From: Actinobacteria bacterium UBA2272
Lineage (GTDB): Bacteria > Actinomycetota > Coriobacteriia > Anaerosomatales > Anaerosomataceae
DNA length: 64,000 bases
Assembly (NCBI GenBank): GCA_002347725.1
Contig: DDXA01000003.1
Span: forward strand, 310,001-374,000
Reading direction: 5' to 3'
Below are positions 33,971-42,093 of the stretch, in pieces (positions within the stretch are counted from its first letter, which is position 1; each line of letters starts with the position of its first letter). The position numbers and the translations under genes were made by a program. Under the pieces are notes generated by a model that saw nothing but the letters and a program-made list of their open reading frames with translations, had not been told where the DNA came from and made no database searches.

Positions 33971-34435
33971 TTGGCAGTCAAGATCCGCCTGGCGCGTGCA
34001 GGCGCGAAGAAGGCCCCGTTCTACCGCGTGGTCGCGGCAGACTCGCGCGCTCCACGTGACGGCAGGTTCATCGAGATCCTCGGGCGCTACAATCCCCGTA
34101 CCGACCCGTCGACGATCGAGCTCGATCTGGACAAGGTCGACGCGTGGATCGCGAAGGGCGCCCAGCCGACCGAGACGGTTGGCAAACTGATCGCCATCGC
34201 CCGCAACCCCGAGGCCGCGCCGCCCGCAAAGGTGGCCCCGCTCTCGAAAAAGGCTGCCGCCAAGGCTGCCGAGGCAGAGAAGAAGGCAGCCGAAGCCGCC
34301 GCTGCTCCGGCCAAGGAGCCTGAGGCCGCACCGGTCGAGGAGCCTGAGGCCGAGGTCGTCGAGGACGCTGCCGCACAGGAGCCTGCCGCCGACGAGGCCG
34401 CCGACGCCGGCGCAGCCGAAGAGACCGCCGAGTGA
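33971..34435 (+). CDS. rpsP: 30S ribosomal protein S16 with long C-terminal tail
   Basis: The first 80 residues are canonical S16 (MAVKIRLARAGAKKAPFYR, DGRFIEILGRYNP). A tail of about 75 residues follows: first Lys/Ala-rich, then Ala/Glu/Pro-rich and acidic. Total length is 154 against about 80-100 in most bacteria. TTG 33971 is chosen because it gives the standard N-terminus and lies six bases after GGAGGTG; GTG 33962 lies inside that site. Confidence 0.95.
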   Translation: MAVKIRLARAGAKKAPFYRVVAADSRAPRDGRFIEILGRYNPRTDPSTIELDLDKVDAWIAKGAQPTETVGKLIAIARNPEAAPPAKVAPLSKKAAAKAAEAEKKAAEAAAAPAKEPEAAPVEEPEAEVVEDAAAQEPAADEAADAGAAEETAE

Positions 34436-34437
34436 CC

Positions 34438-34686
34438 ATGTCACCCGCCGCTGACACCGAGGCGCTGGTACGCTATCTCGTCACATCGCTCGTCGAGCAT
34501 CCCGACGACGTGACCATCGCGCGACGAGACGGCGAGATGAGCACGGCATACGAAGTGACGGTGCACCCCGACGACACCGGTAAGGTGATCGGCAGGGGAG
34601 GGCGCATCATCAAGGCGATTCGCGTGCTCGTTCGCGCCGCCGCATCGGTCGATGGCGCCGACGCGACGGTCGATGTGACCGGATAG
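34438..34686 (+). CDS. khpA: KH-domain RNA-binding protein KhpA
   Basis: The 82-residue protein is a single KH domain with the GxxG loop in GKVIGRGGRIIKAIRVLV. It matches KhpA (YlqC), which pairs with KhpB/Jag in Gram-positives and binds RNA. GTG 34432, overlapping the rpsP stop, is an alternative start. The rpsP-khpA-rimM-trmD order is conserved. Confidence 0.93.
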   Translation: MSPAADTEALVRYLVTSLVEHPDDVTIARRDGEMSTAYEVTVHPDDTGKVIGRGGRIIKAIRVLVRAAASVDGADATVDVTG

Positions 34687-34689
34687 ACC

Positions 34690-35214
34690 GTGGCTGCGCC
34701 GTACCGGCGAATCGGCCGCGTGCTCAAACCACACGGAACACACGGGGAGGTATCGGTCGCCATGAGCGCCGGCCTCCCTTTGTCATGCCTTCACGGCATC
34801 GATCTCTTTCTCGTGCCTCCCGGCCCGCGAGGCGCACGCGCCTTTCGCGCCACGAGTGTCCGCCCGGGACCGAAGAGTGCGATCGTCCGGTTCGATGAGG
34901 ACGCGACTGCCGGGGCAGCAGGCGCCCTTGCCGGGCGCTGGCTGCTGGCGCACGAGGCCGATACTCCTACCGCGCTGACGTCGGGAGCAGACGAATTGAT
35001 CGGCATGCAGGTCGTCGACACCACACGCGGCCCCGTCGGGACTGTCACCGACGTCATCGTCACCGGAGCCAATGACGTCCTTGTGGTCGAGGGCCCGGTC
35101 TATGGCCAGGTACTGGTGCCGGTCATCGATGACGTCGTCGAGCTCATCGACGAAGGATCGGACACCATACGCGTCGCGCTGCTCGACGGTCTCATCGAGG
35201 GTGAAGATCGGTGA
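34690..35214 (+). CDS. rimM: Ribosome maturation factor RimM
   Basis: The 174-residue protein has an N-terminal RimM barrel (RIGRVLKPHGTHGEV) and a C-terminal PRC-like barrel (ELIGMQVVDTTRGPVGTV, VLVPVIDDVVELID). It assists assembly of the 30S head near S19. The GTG start lies three bases after khpA and the stop overlaps trmD. Confidence 0.94.
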   Translation: MAAPYRRIGRVLKPHGTHGEVSVAMSAGLPLSCLHGIDLFLVPPGPRGARAFRATSVRPGPKSAIVRFDEDATAGAAGALAGRWLLAHEADTPTALTSGADELIGMQVVDTTRGPVGTVTDVIVTGANDVLVVEGPVYGQVLVPVIDDVVELIDEGSDTIRVALLDGLIEGEDR

Positions 35215-35960
35215 GGATCGACGTCGTCACCGTCTTACCGCAGGTGTTCGCGCCGGTACTCGGCGCATCCATCCTCGGCAGGGCGATCGGATCGCGCGTC
35301 CTCGACGTCGCCGTGCACGATCTTCGAGACTGGACGGCCGATCGCCATCGAACGACCGACGACAGTCCGTTCGGCGGAGGCCCGGGGATGGTCATGAAGC
35401 CGGAGCCCGTTTTCAGTGCGGTAGCCGACATCTCGGCGATGCATCCGGCCCGTCCGACCACCGTGCTGGTCTGCCCTTCCGGTCGCCGTCTCGACCAGGA
35501 CCTCGTCCGGTCGCTCGCCTCCGAACATCGACTGCTGTTCATCTGTGGCCGCTATGAGGGGTTCGACGAGCGTATACGCACACTCGCGGATGTCGAGGTC
35601 TCCATCGGCGACTACGTGCTGACCGGAGGGGAGCTGCCCGCACTCGTGATCATCGATGCGGTCGCCCGGTTGCTCCCCGGAGCGCTCGGTGACGAGACCT
35701 CGGCCGAAGATGAGTCGTTCAACGGAGGTCTGCTGGAGTATCCTCAGTACACCCGCCCTGCCGAGTTTCAAGGGATGGGCGTACCTCCGGTGCTGCTCAG
35801 CGGCGACCACGCGAAGATTGCCGCGTGGCGTCGTGACCAGGCAGTCCGACGTACCGCCGAGCGGCGGCCGGACCTTATCGGGAAGGCGCTGCTCTCTCCG
35901 CAGGAGCGCGCACGCGCACGGGAAATCATCGACGAAGTGGAGACCACCGACCGTGACTGA
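35211..35960 (+). CDS. trmD: tRNA (guanine37-N1) methyltransferase
   Basis: The 249-residue SPOUT enzyme has the TrmD signatures FGGGPGMVMKPEP, CGRYEGFDERI and the knot region SIGDYVLTGGELPALVIIDA. It makes m1G37 in tRNAs reading CNN codons and prevents frameshifting. The GTG start overlaps the rimM stop. Confidence 0.97.
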   Translation: MRIDVVTVLPQVFAPVLGASILGRAIGSRVLDVAVHDLRDWTADRHRTTDDSPFGGGPGMVMKPEPVFSAVADISAMHPARPTTVLVCPSGRRLDQDLVRSLASEHRLLFICGRYEGFDERIRTLADVEVSIGDYVLTGGELPALVIIDAVARLLPGALGDETSAEDESFNGGLLEYPQYTRPAEFQGMGVPPVLLSGDHAKIAAWRRDQAVRRTAERRPDLIGKALLSPQERARAREIIDEVETTDRD

Positions 35961-36570
35961 CGAACTCCAAACCCCACTCGGGACCGATCCCGTCGCGTCT
36001 CCCGTGGAGGCGCCAACCCACGAACCGTCGACACACGCGTCAGATGAGCGGCCGTCGTTCATACGCTGGGTCGCCGAACTCGTCTTGATGGTGGCGCTCG
36101 CGTTCCTTCTCGCTACCGGCATCCGGACGTTCATCATCCAGCCCTACGTGATCCCGAGCGGTTCCATGATCCCGACGATCGAACTGTGGGACCGCGTCAT
36201 CGCCAACAAGTTCATCTATCGCTTCGCCGATGTCGAGCCTGGCGACATCGTGGTCCTCGACGACCCTACCGACAGTGTGCCTACGCTGATCAAACGTGTC
36301 GTGGCCGTCGGCGGACAGACGATCGACCTGGTGGATGGTACGGTCGTCATAGATGGCGCACCGCTTGATGAGCCGTACACTCACGGCAAGCCGAGCCTCC
36401 CTCAGACCGTCACGTTCCCGTACGTGGTTCCGGAGGACTCCGTGTGGGTGATGGGGGACAACCGGACCGACAGTCAGGATTCGCGCTACTTCGGTGCGGT
36501 GCCCGTCGCCGATGTGCGCGGCAAAGCCTTCTTCCGCTTCTGGCCGATAGACCGGATCGGCAGCCTCTGA
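35953..36570 (+). CDS. lepB: Signal peptidase I (second copy)
   Basis: The 205-residue protein has a hydrophilic N-terminal stretch (about 1-35), one membrane helix (about 37-60), catalytic Ser71 in IPSGSMIPTI, Lys114 in LIKRVVAVGG and GDNRTDSQDSRYFG. It shares motifs with the copy at 31910 but has a longer N-terminus and a canonical SGSM site. GTG 35953 overlaps the end of trmD by eight bases. Two type I peptidases may divide substrates or growth conditions. Confidence 0.93.
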   Translation: MTDELQTPLGTDPVASPVEAPTHEPSTHASDERPSFIRWVAELVLMVALAFLLATGIRTFIIQPYVIPSGSMIPTIELWDRVIANKFIYRFADVEPGDIVVLDDPTDSVPTLIKRVVAVGGQTIDLVDGTVVIDGAPLDEPYTHGKPSLPQTVTFPYVVPEDSVWVMGDNRTDSQDSRYFGAVPVADVRGKAFFRFWPIDRIGSL

Positions 36571-36621
36571 GCACTTTCGCGACCGCGACCTCACCTGCGC
36601 GGCAGCAAGTCGGCCCGGAGA

Positions 36622-36650
36622 TTGCCTGCCTCCCACCTCTCGTCTATACT
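36622..36650 (+). promoter_or_regulatory. rplS promoter
   Basis: TTGCCT (36622-36627), a 17-base spacer and TATACT (36645-36650) form a strong promoter about 60 bases before the rplS start. Confidence 0.7.
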
Positions 36651-36709
36651 GTCCACTCGTGCCTGCGGGCGCCCACGGGAAACACCCCATCACGGAACAG
36701 GAACGCGTA

Positions 36710-37051
36710 ATGGATAAGATTCGCGCAATCGAGCAGCAGCAGCTGCGTGAGGACCTGCCGGAGTTCGGCGTCGGCGACACGGTCAAGGTCATGTACAAGG
36801 TGGTCGAGGGCAGCCGTGAACGTGTGCAGCCCTTCCAGGGCATCGTCATCCGTCGCCACGGCGCCGGTAACCGTGAGACGTTCACGGTCCGGAAAGTGTC
36901 GTTTGCAGTTGGCGTCGAGCGCACCTTCCCGGTGCACTCACCGAAGATCATGAGCCTCGAGGTCGTCAGCCGCGGCAAGGTCCGTCGTTCGAAGCTCTAC
37001 TACCTCCGCGACAAGGTCGGCAAGGCCGCCCGCATCAAGGAGCGCCGCTAA
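36710..37051 (+). CDS. rplS: 50S ribosomal protein L19
   Basis: The 113-residue protein matches L19 (VGDTVKVMYKVVEGSRERVQPFQG, RRHGAGNRETFTVRKVS, RSKLYYLRDKVGKAARI). L19 lies at the subunit interface. ATG 36710 gives the normal length; an upstream GTG at 36659 would add 17 residues lying in the leader. It has its own promoter although trmD-lepB precede it. Confidence 0.97.
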   Translation: MDKIRAIEQQQLREDLPEFGVGDTVKVMYKVVEGSRERVQPFQGIVIRRHGAGNRETFTVRKVSFAVGVERTFPVHSPKIMSLEVVSRGKVRRSKLYYLRDKVGKAARIKERR

Positions 37052-37087
37052 CCGCACGGCACGACTCACCATAACGACGCATCTCAC

Positions 37088-37115
37088 AACGACCCGGGCC
37101 ACGGCCCGGGTCGTT
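37088..37115 (+). terminator. Perfect hairpin after rplS
   Basis: AACGACCCGGGCC and GGCCCGGGTCGTT are exact inverted repeats separated by two bases (12 pairs with a four-base loop). The sequence after it (CACGTTGTCC) has no T-run. It is likely the rplS transcript end but not a classical terminator. Confidence 0.55.
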
Positions 37116-37131
37116 CACGTTGTCCATGCGC

Positions 37132-37137
37132 TAGACT
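37132..37137 (+). promoter_or_regulatory. -10 box of a leaderless promoter for rnhB
   Basis: TAGACT is followed by seven bases and the rnhB ATG (37145). No ribosome binding site is seen upstream of that ATG and no -35 match at normal spacing. The geometry equals that before the PASTA gene. Confidence 0.45.
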
Positions 37138-37144
37138 GCTCGGC

Positions 37145-37921
37145 ATGGAACCACTCGCCGTCTCCGCGATCATCGAACTGCTGACCGATGCCGACCTCCG
37201 CGCCGTCTCGGAGGCGGTCGATCGCTTTGCGGGCGATCGGCGTCCAGGCGTCATCCGCGCGCTCGGGGTCGCCCGTCGGCGCCTGGACCGCCAGGACGCC
37301 GAGTCGCGCCGACTCGAGGCGCTCGCCACGGTTGAACGAGAACTCATGCGCCGCGGACTGACGGTCATCGCCGGAGTCGATGAAGTGGGCAGGGGGGCGC
37401 TCGCCGGGCCCGTCTCGGCCGGAGCCTGCGTACTGCCTGCCGATGCGACGATCTCCGGCCTGCGCGACTCCAAGGCGCTCTCAGCCGAAGCGCGGGTGAC
37501 ACTCGACGCGGAGATCAGGCGTGTCGCTGTAGCGGTCGCTGTGGCCCATGTGCCGGCCGCACGAGTCGACCTGATCGGGATCGCCCCCGCCACCCTCTGC
37601 GCCATGCATGAGGCCGTGGCGGCTCTTGGCATCCGCGTCGATCACGTGCTCGTTGACGGTCTCGATGTCGCACTCGCATATCCCCACACCGCCGTGGTCA
37701 AGGGCGACGACACCGTGCGCTCGATCGCGGCGGCCGCCATCGTGGCCAAGGTCTCCCGCGACGCACTGATGTGCGATCTGGACTCGGCGCACCCCGGGTA
37801 CGGATTCTCGGGAAACAAGGGGTACGGCAGCACGGGCCATCTCCAGGCGCTCGCCGAGCGCGGACCGTGCGCCGAACACCGACTCTCCTTCGGACCCTGC
37901 AGCCAATCCCGGCTCTTCTGA
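37145..37921 (+). CDS. rnhB: Ribonuclease HII
   Basis: The 258-residue protein has the RNase HII active-site segments GVDEVGRGALAGPV, LRDSKALS and VKGDDTVRSIAAAAIVAKVSRD, plus the HPGYGFSGNKGYG element. It removes ribonucleotides and RNA from RNA-DNA hybrids. An extra N-terminal helical region of about 70 residues precedes the catalytic core, as in Bacillus RnhB. No ribosome binding site is visible, consistent with leaderless translation. Confidence 0.95.
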   Translation: MEPLAVSAIIELLTDADLRAVSEAVDRFAGDRRPGVIRALGVARRRLDRQDAESRRLEALATVERELMRRGLTVIAGVDEVGRGALAGPVSAGACVLPADATISGLRDSKALSAEARVTLDAEIRRVAVAVAVAHVPAARVDLIGIAPATLCAMHEAVAALGIRVDHVLVDGLDVALAYPHTAVVKGDDTVRSIAAAAIVAKVSRDALMCDLDSAHPGYGFSGNKGYGSTGHLQALAERGPCAEHRLSFGPCSQSRLF

Positions 37922-38003
37922 CGGGTTAAGGCGCCACCCACATCCTGTAGCGATCTGGTTTCGACCTATGGCCCATGCTGCGCTCGTCGAAAGGAGCGCA
38001 GCC

Positions 38004-38366
38004 ATGGATCGCAGTGAAGTCGGTAAGCGCGGGGAGGACGCGGCGGCGGCGTATCTCGAGCGCCAGGGGCTCGACGTCGTCGAACGGAACTGGAGAACGG
38101 AACGCGGGGAGATCGACATCATCGCCATCGACGGTGACGACGTGGTCTTCTGCGAGGTGAAGACGCGGACCTCCGCGTCGCGCGGAACGGGCGAGGAGGC
38201 AGTCTCGCAGTCGAAGCGCCGCAAGTTGGTGCGCTTGGCCGAGATCTACCTCAGCTCGGCGGGGATCGAGCCGTGTCCTGTGCGCTTCGATGTCATCGCC
38301 ATCCACGTCCTCGGTCCCGATCGAGCGCTGCTCCGCCATCACCGCGCGGCGTTCGTGGTCGAGTAG
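38004..38366 (+). CDS. yraN: YraN (UPF0102) family nuclease-like protein
   Basis: The 120-residue protein has the UPF0102 pattern GKRGEDAAAAYLERQG, ERNWRTERGEIDIIA and VVFCEVKTRT, a PD-(D/E)xK nuclease-like core. Its function is not established; it commonly sits between rnhB and comM/dprA, as here. ATG 38004 follows AAAGGAG; a longer frame from 37968 lacks a site. Confidence 0.9.
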   Translation: MDRSEVGKRGEDAAAAYLERQGLDVVERNWRTERGEIDIIAIDGDDVVFCEVKTRTSASRGTGEEAVSQSKRRKLVRLAEIYLSSAGIEPCPVRFDVIAIHVLGPDRALLRHHRAAFVVE

Positions 38367-38368
38367 TC

Positions 38369-39829
38369 GTGCAGGCCACAGTCGCCACCACGACGCTCAC
38401 GGGCGTTGAAGCTATCGCCGTTGAGGTGCAGGCTGACGTCTCCCCGGGTCTGCCGGTGTTCGGCATCGTCGGACTGGCGGACACAGCGGTCCAGGAGGCG
38501 CGCGATCGGGTGCGGGCAGCCCTGCGCTCGGTGGGCTTCGACTTCCCGAACGCCCGCGTCATAGTCAATCTCGCCCCGGCCCCGCTTCGCAAACACGGCA
38601 CGGGGTTCGACCTGCCGATCGCGCTGGCGGTACTTGCCGCCACTGGCCAGGTTCCACGGGCCGCACTCGACGATGTCACTGCCGTCGGCGAGCTCGGCCT
38701 GGATGGTTCGGTGCGCGAGATCCCCGGCATGCTCGCACACGCGATCAGTGCCGCGCGCTCGGATCGTGACCTGCTCGGACCCATCTCCGCCGGGCGGATT
38801 GTCGGCGTGGTCCCACAGCTGAGGTACCGCGGGATCGAGTCCCTGGCCCGAATGAAGGGCGGGCTGCCGGCCACGGCCCCGCCAAAGACCTCCCGCGCTC
38901 AGACCCTGGCGATCCCGACTATCGACGTGGCCGACATCGCCGGGCACGAGTCTGCCAAGCGGGGCCTCGAGATCGCCGCGGCCGGGCGACACAACCTGCT
39001 GCTCGTCGGCCCACCCGGCTCGGGCAAGAGCATGCTTGCCCGTGCGCTCTGCGGGCTTCTGCCACCACTCACGGAGGCGGAGTCTCTGGAATCCGCGCTC
39101 GTCCACTCCGTGGCCGGCCTTGATCCCCGGCAGTGTCTCGATGGTATCAGGCCGTTCCGGGCGCCACACCACTCGTGCTCCGTCGCCGGCCTCGTGGGCG
39201 GCGGCACTCCGCCGCGCCCGGGAGAGATGAGCCTTGCCCACAACGGCGTCCTGTTCCTTGACGAGTTCCCCGAGTTCGGACCCGCATCGCTCCAGGCACT
39301 CCGCCAGCCGATCGAAGAAGGCGTCATCACGCTTGTCCGAGCACACGGCGCCGTCCGCTATCCCGCCCGTGTCACGCTCACGGCGGCGATGAACCCGTGC
39401 CCGTGCGGATACGCGGGCGATCCGCAGCGCGAGTGCAGGTGCACCGACGGCGCGGTCGCGCGCTATTCGGCACGAGTGGGCGGTCCGCTGTACGACCGCA
39501 TGGACCTCACCCTGCGGATCGATCGGGTGGATCCGGCCCTGATCATCGACGATGCGCCGGTCACGCCGCTGAGCGCGACCGTTCGTAGCCGAATCACCAC
39601 CGCGCACGCGTTCGCGGGCACCCGCCATCCGTGCAGCATGCGCTCCCAACTGCAAGCAGACGCACGCGCCCTGCTCGAGGACGCTGCCCGGCACGCCAAC
39701 CTGTCCGGTAGGGCCGTCACGCGCGTCGTCCGCGTCGCGCGCACTATCGCCGACCTGGAGCAGTCCGTCCCTATCGTCGTGTCACACGTCGCCGAAGCGC
39801 TGGGCTACCGATCGTGGGATGCCACATGA
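38369..39829 (+). CDS. comM: ComM/YifB family AAA+ ATPase
   Basis: The 486-residue protein has an N-terminal Lon-protease-like fold region without the protease site, a magnesium-chelatase-type AAA+ domain with Walker A GPPGSGKSMLAR and Walker B GVLFLDEFPEFG, and the cysteine motif MNPCPCGYAGDPQRECRC. ComM is a hexameric branch-migration helicase for integrating DNA in natural transformation. The GTG start lies three bases after yraN. dprA follows directly, so both genes act on incoming DNA. Confidence 0.93.
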   Translation: MQATVATTTLTGVEAIAVEVQADVSPGLPVFGIVGLADTAVQEARDRVRAALRSVGFDFPNARVIVNLAPAPLRKHGTGFDLPIALAVLAATGQVPRAALDDVTAVGELGLDGSVREIPGMLAHAISAARSDRDLLGPISAGRIVGVVPQLRYRGIESLARMKGGLPATAPPKTSRAQTLAIPTIDVADIAGHESAKRGLEIAAAGRHNLLLVGPPGSGKSMLARALCGLLPPLTEAESLESALVHSVAGLDPRQCLDGIRPFRAPHHSCSVAGLVGGGTPPRPGEMSLAHNGVLFLDEFPEFGPASLQALRQPIEEGVITLVRAHGAVRYPARVTLTAAMNPCPCGYAGDPQRECRCTDGAVARYSARVGGPLYDRMDLTLRIDRVDPALIIDDAPVTPLSATVRSRITTAHAFAGTRHPCSMRSQLQADARALLEDAARHANLSGRAVTRVVRVARTIADLEQSVPIVVSHVAEALGYRSWDAT

Positions 39830-40668
39830 GCGAGCATCGATTCACACTCCGTCTCGGAGACAAGCGGTACCCGGCACAACTTGCCGAGACACCCGATCCT
39901 CCACGGATCCTCTACGGCATCGGCGATCCCTCGGCGCTTGTCGAGGGTCTGGGCGTCGTCGGGGCCCGCCGCGCAACACCGTACGGCCTGCGATGCACGC
40001 GTCTGTTCGCCGGATGGGCGGCCGGACACGGGACATCGATCATCTCCGGTGCCGCGATCGGCTGTGACCGAGAGGCGCATCTCGCTGCCCTCGATGCGGG
40101 AGGAAACACTCTGGCCGTCCTCGGATGCGGGCCCGATGTGGACTACCCGAGACGCTCGGCACCCCTCCTGGCCGAGCTGCGTCGCTGCCATGTGGTCGTA
40201 TCCGAGTGCCCGTTCGGGCAACAGCCCACTCGTTGGTCGTTTGTTCGGCGCAACAGGATCATCGCCGGACTTGCCCGGGCGGTCCTCGTCGTGGAGGCCG
40301 GGCTTCCCAGCGGTACGTTCTCCACCGCCGATGCCGCACTCGACGCCGGGCGCGACGTGCTGGCGGTCCCCGGATCCGTGCTCTCACCCGAGTCCCGTGG
40401 CTCCAACCGCCTCATTCGGCAAGGAGCGATACCCATCACCGATGTCGGTGAACTCGCACAGTACCTGGGGCTGGAGGGGGCGACGCCCGCAGCCGGTGAC
40501 GTCGCTGCGGACGATACGCTCCGTGCGCTCGTGGCCGACCCGATGCGGCCTGACGATCTGGCCCGGGCGCTCGGCATTGACATCGTCCACACGGCCCGGA
40601 CTCTCGGCGCCCTGGAGGCGGCCGGGCACGTGGTCCGGTACGCCGATGGACGATACGGCATACGGTAG
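39826..40668 (+). CDS. dprA: DNA processing protein DprA
   Basis: The 280-residue protein is a Rossmann-fold DprA: VVGARRATPYG, SGAAIGCDREAH, VLGCGPDVDYP, ECPFGQQP and RRNRIIAGLARAVLVVEAG. A C-terminal winged-helix domain (about 220-280) is present. DprA loads RecA on single-stranded DNA in transformation. The ATG overlaps the comM stop. The usual SGxAxGID reads SGAAIGCD. No topA follows, unlike in Bacillus. Confidence 0.94.
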   Translation: MSEHRFTLRLGDKRYPAQLAETPDPPRILYGIGDPSALVEGLGVVGARRATPYGLRCTRLFAGWAAGHGTSIISGAAIGCDREAHLAALDAGGNTLAVLGCGPDVDYPRRSAPLLAELRRCHVVVSECPFGQQPTRWSFVRRNRIIAGLARAVLVVEAGLPSGTFSTADAALDAGRDVLAVPGSVLSPESRGSNRLIRQGAIPITDVGELAQYLGLEGATPAAGDVAADDTLRALVADPMRPDDLARALGIDIVHTARTLGALEAAGHVVRYADGRYGIR

Positions 40669-40692
40669 AAGGGAGCGTGGGACTCTGTGCCG

Positions 40693-40698
40693 TACAAT
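40693..40698 (+). promoter_or_regulatory. Possible -10 box for trmFO
   Basis: TACAAT lies 28 bases before the trmFO ATG in the 58-base gap after dprA. No good -35 was seen, so this is tentative. Confidence 0.35.
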
Positions 40699-40726
40699 GA
40701 CCTGACACATCGAAACGGGAGACCGG

Positions 40727-42091
40727 ATGCAGCATGTCACCATCGTTGGAGCGGGGCTCGCCGGGTGCGAGGCGGCACTTCAGCTTGCGGCACGGGGCGT
40801 GCCGGTCCGCCTCTTCGAGATGCGCCCCGGCACCATGCCGCCGGCTCATCACACTGGGGACTTCGGCGAGCTGGTGTGTTCGAACTCCCTGAAAGGGACG
40901 GATCCTGCCTCGGCCGCTGGCCTCCTCAAGCACGAGCTCAGCGAACTGGGATCGTTCGTCTTGGGTGCAGCGTACCGCTGTCGAGTACCCGCGGGCTCCG
41001 CTCTGGCGGTGGATCGCACAGCGTTCTCGCAGACGCTCACCCGGATGGCCCACTCTCACCCGGCGATCACGGTGATCCGCCAGGAGACCACGGACATCCC
41101 GGACGGCGACGTCATCGTGGCGGCAGGCCCCCTCCCGGGCGCTGCTCTGGAAAGCGCGCTGACGGCCCTCGTAGGCTTCGGGAGACTCGCGTTCTTCGAT
41201 GCAGCCGCACCGATCATCTCCACAGAGTCCCTGGACCGCAAGCGGACCTTCTCGGCCTCACGTTGGGGCAAGGGAGGCGCCGACTACCTCAACTGCCCAC
41301 TGACGCGTGATGAGTACGCGGCACTCATCAGCGCGCTTGTCAGCGCAGAGAGGGTGCATGCCAAGTCGTTCGAGAAGCGCGAGTTGTTCAGCGCATGTCA
41401 GCCAGTCGAGGAGGTGGCCCGCACAGGGCTCGACGCACTCAGGTTCGGCGCGCTCAAGCCGGTCGGACTGACCGACCCTCAGACAGGACGACGGCCGTGG
41501 GCGGTCGTGCAGTTGCGTCCCGAGACCGCCACGGGGTCTGCATACAACCTGGTGGGCTTTCAGACGAACCTCACGTTCGCAGAGCAGCGGCGCGTCTTCA
41601 GCCTGATACCTGCACTGGAGCACGCAGAGTTCCTGCGCTACGGCGTCATGCACCGCAACTCGTTCGTGGACGCTCCACGCCTGCTGACGCCCGGTCTGGC
41701 GGTGCGCTCCGAGCCTCGTGTGCGCATAGCTGGACAGCTCTCCGGCACGGAGGGCTACCTTGAGGCCGCAGCCTCGGGAATCGTCGCGGCACTGGATGTG
41801 CTCGCCTCGAGAAGCGACAGCCCATCGGTGGTCGTGCCCCCCACGACGGCCATCGGCTCGCTGCTCGCGTACGCAACCGACCCCGAGACTGTCGACTACC
41901 AGCCGATGCACGTGAACTTCGGGCTGATGCTCCCGCTCGATCCTCCGGTCCGCGGCAAGCGAGAGAGATACGCGGCGTACGCCGAGCGCGCCCACAAGGA
42001 CATGGCCGCGTACCTCCACGACCGCCCGGACCTCGCGCCTCCGCACGGCCGGGTCCCGTTGCCACCCGCAGAGGAAGACGGGGGGGAGTGA
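40727..42091 (+). CDS. trmFO: Folate/FAD-dependent tRNA uridine-54 methyltransferase TrmFO
   Basis: The 454-residue flavoprotein begins with an FAD-binding VTIVGAGLAGCEAAL. It has the two catalytic cysteines of the family: Cys51 in LVCSNSLKG and Cys224 in FSACQPVEE (Cys53 and Cys226 in Bacillus). It makes m5U54 in tRNA from methylene-tetrahydrofolate, unlike SAM-dependent TrmA. The usual EGCMPIE motif reads SACQPVE. GGGAG lies five bases before the ATG. Confidence 0.95.
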   Translation: MQHVTIVGAGLAGCEAALQLAARGVPVRLFEMRPGTMPPAHHTGDFGELVCSNSLKGTDPASAAGLLKHELSELGSFVLGAAYRCRVPAGSALAVDRTAFSQTLTRMAHSHPAITVIRQETTDIPDGDVIVAAGPLPGAALESALTALVGFGRLAFFDAAAPIISTESLDRKRTFSASRWGKGGADYLNCPLTRDEYAALISALVSAERVHAKSFEKRELFSACQPVEEVARTGLDALRFGALKPVGLTDPQTGRRPWAVVQLRPETATGSAYNLVGFQTNLTFAEQRRVFSLIPALEHAEFLRYGVMHRNSFVDAPRLLTPGLAVRSEPRVRIAGQLSGTEGYLEAAASGIVAALDVLASRSDSPSVVVPPTTAIGSLLAYATDPETVDYQPMHVNFGLMLPLDPPVRGKRERYAAYAERAHKDMAAYLHDRPDLAPPHGRVPLPPAEEDGGE

Positions 42092-42093
42092 CG

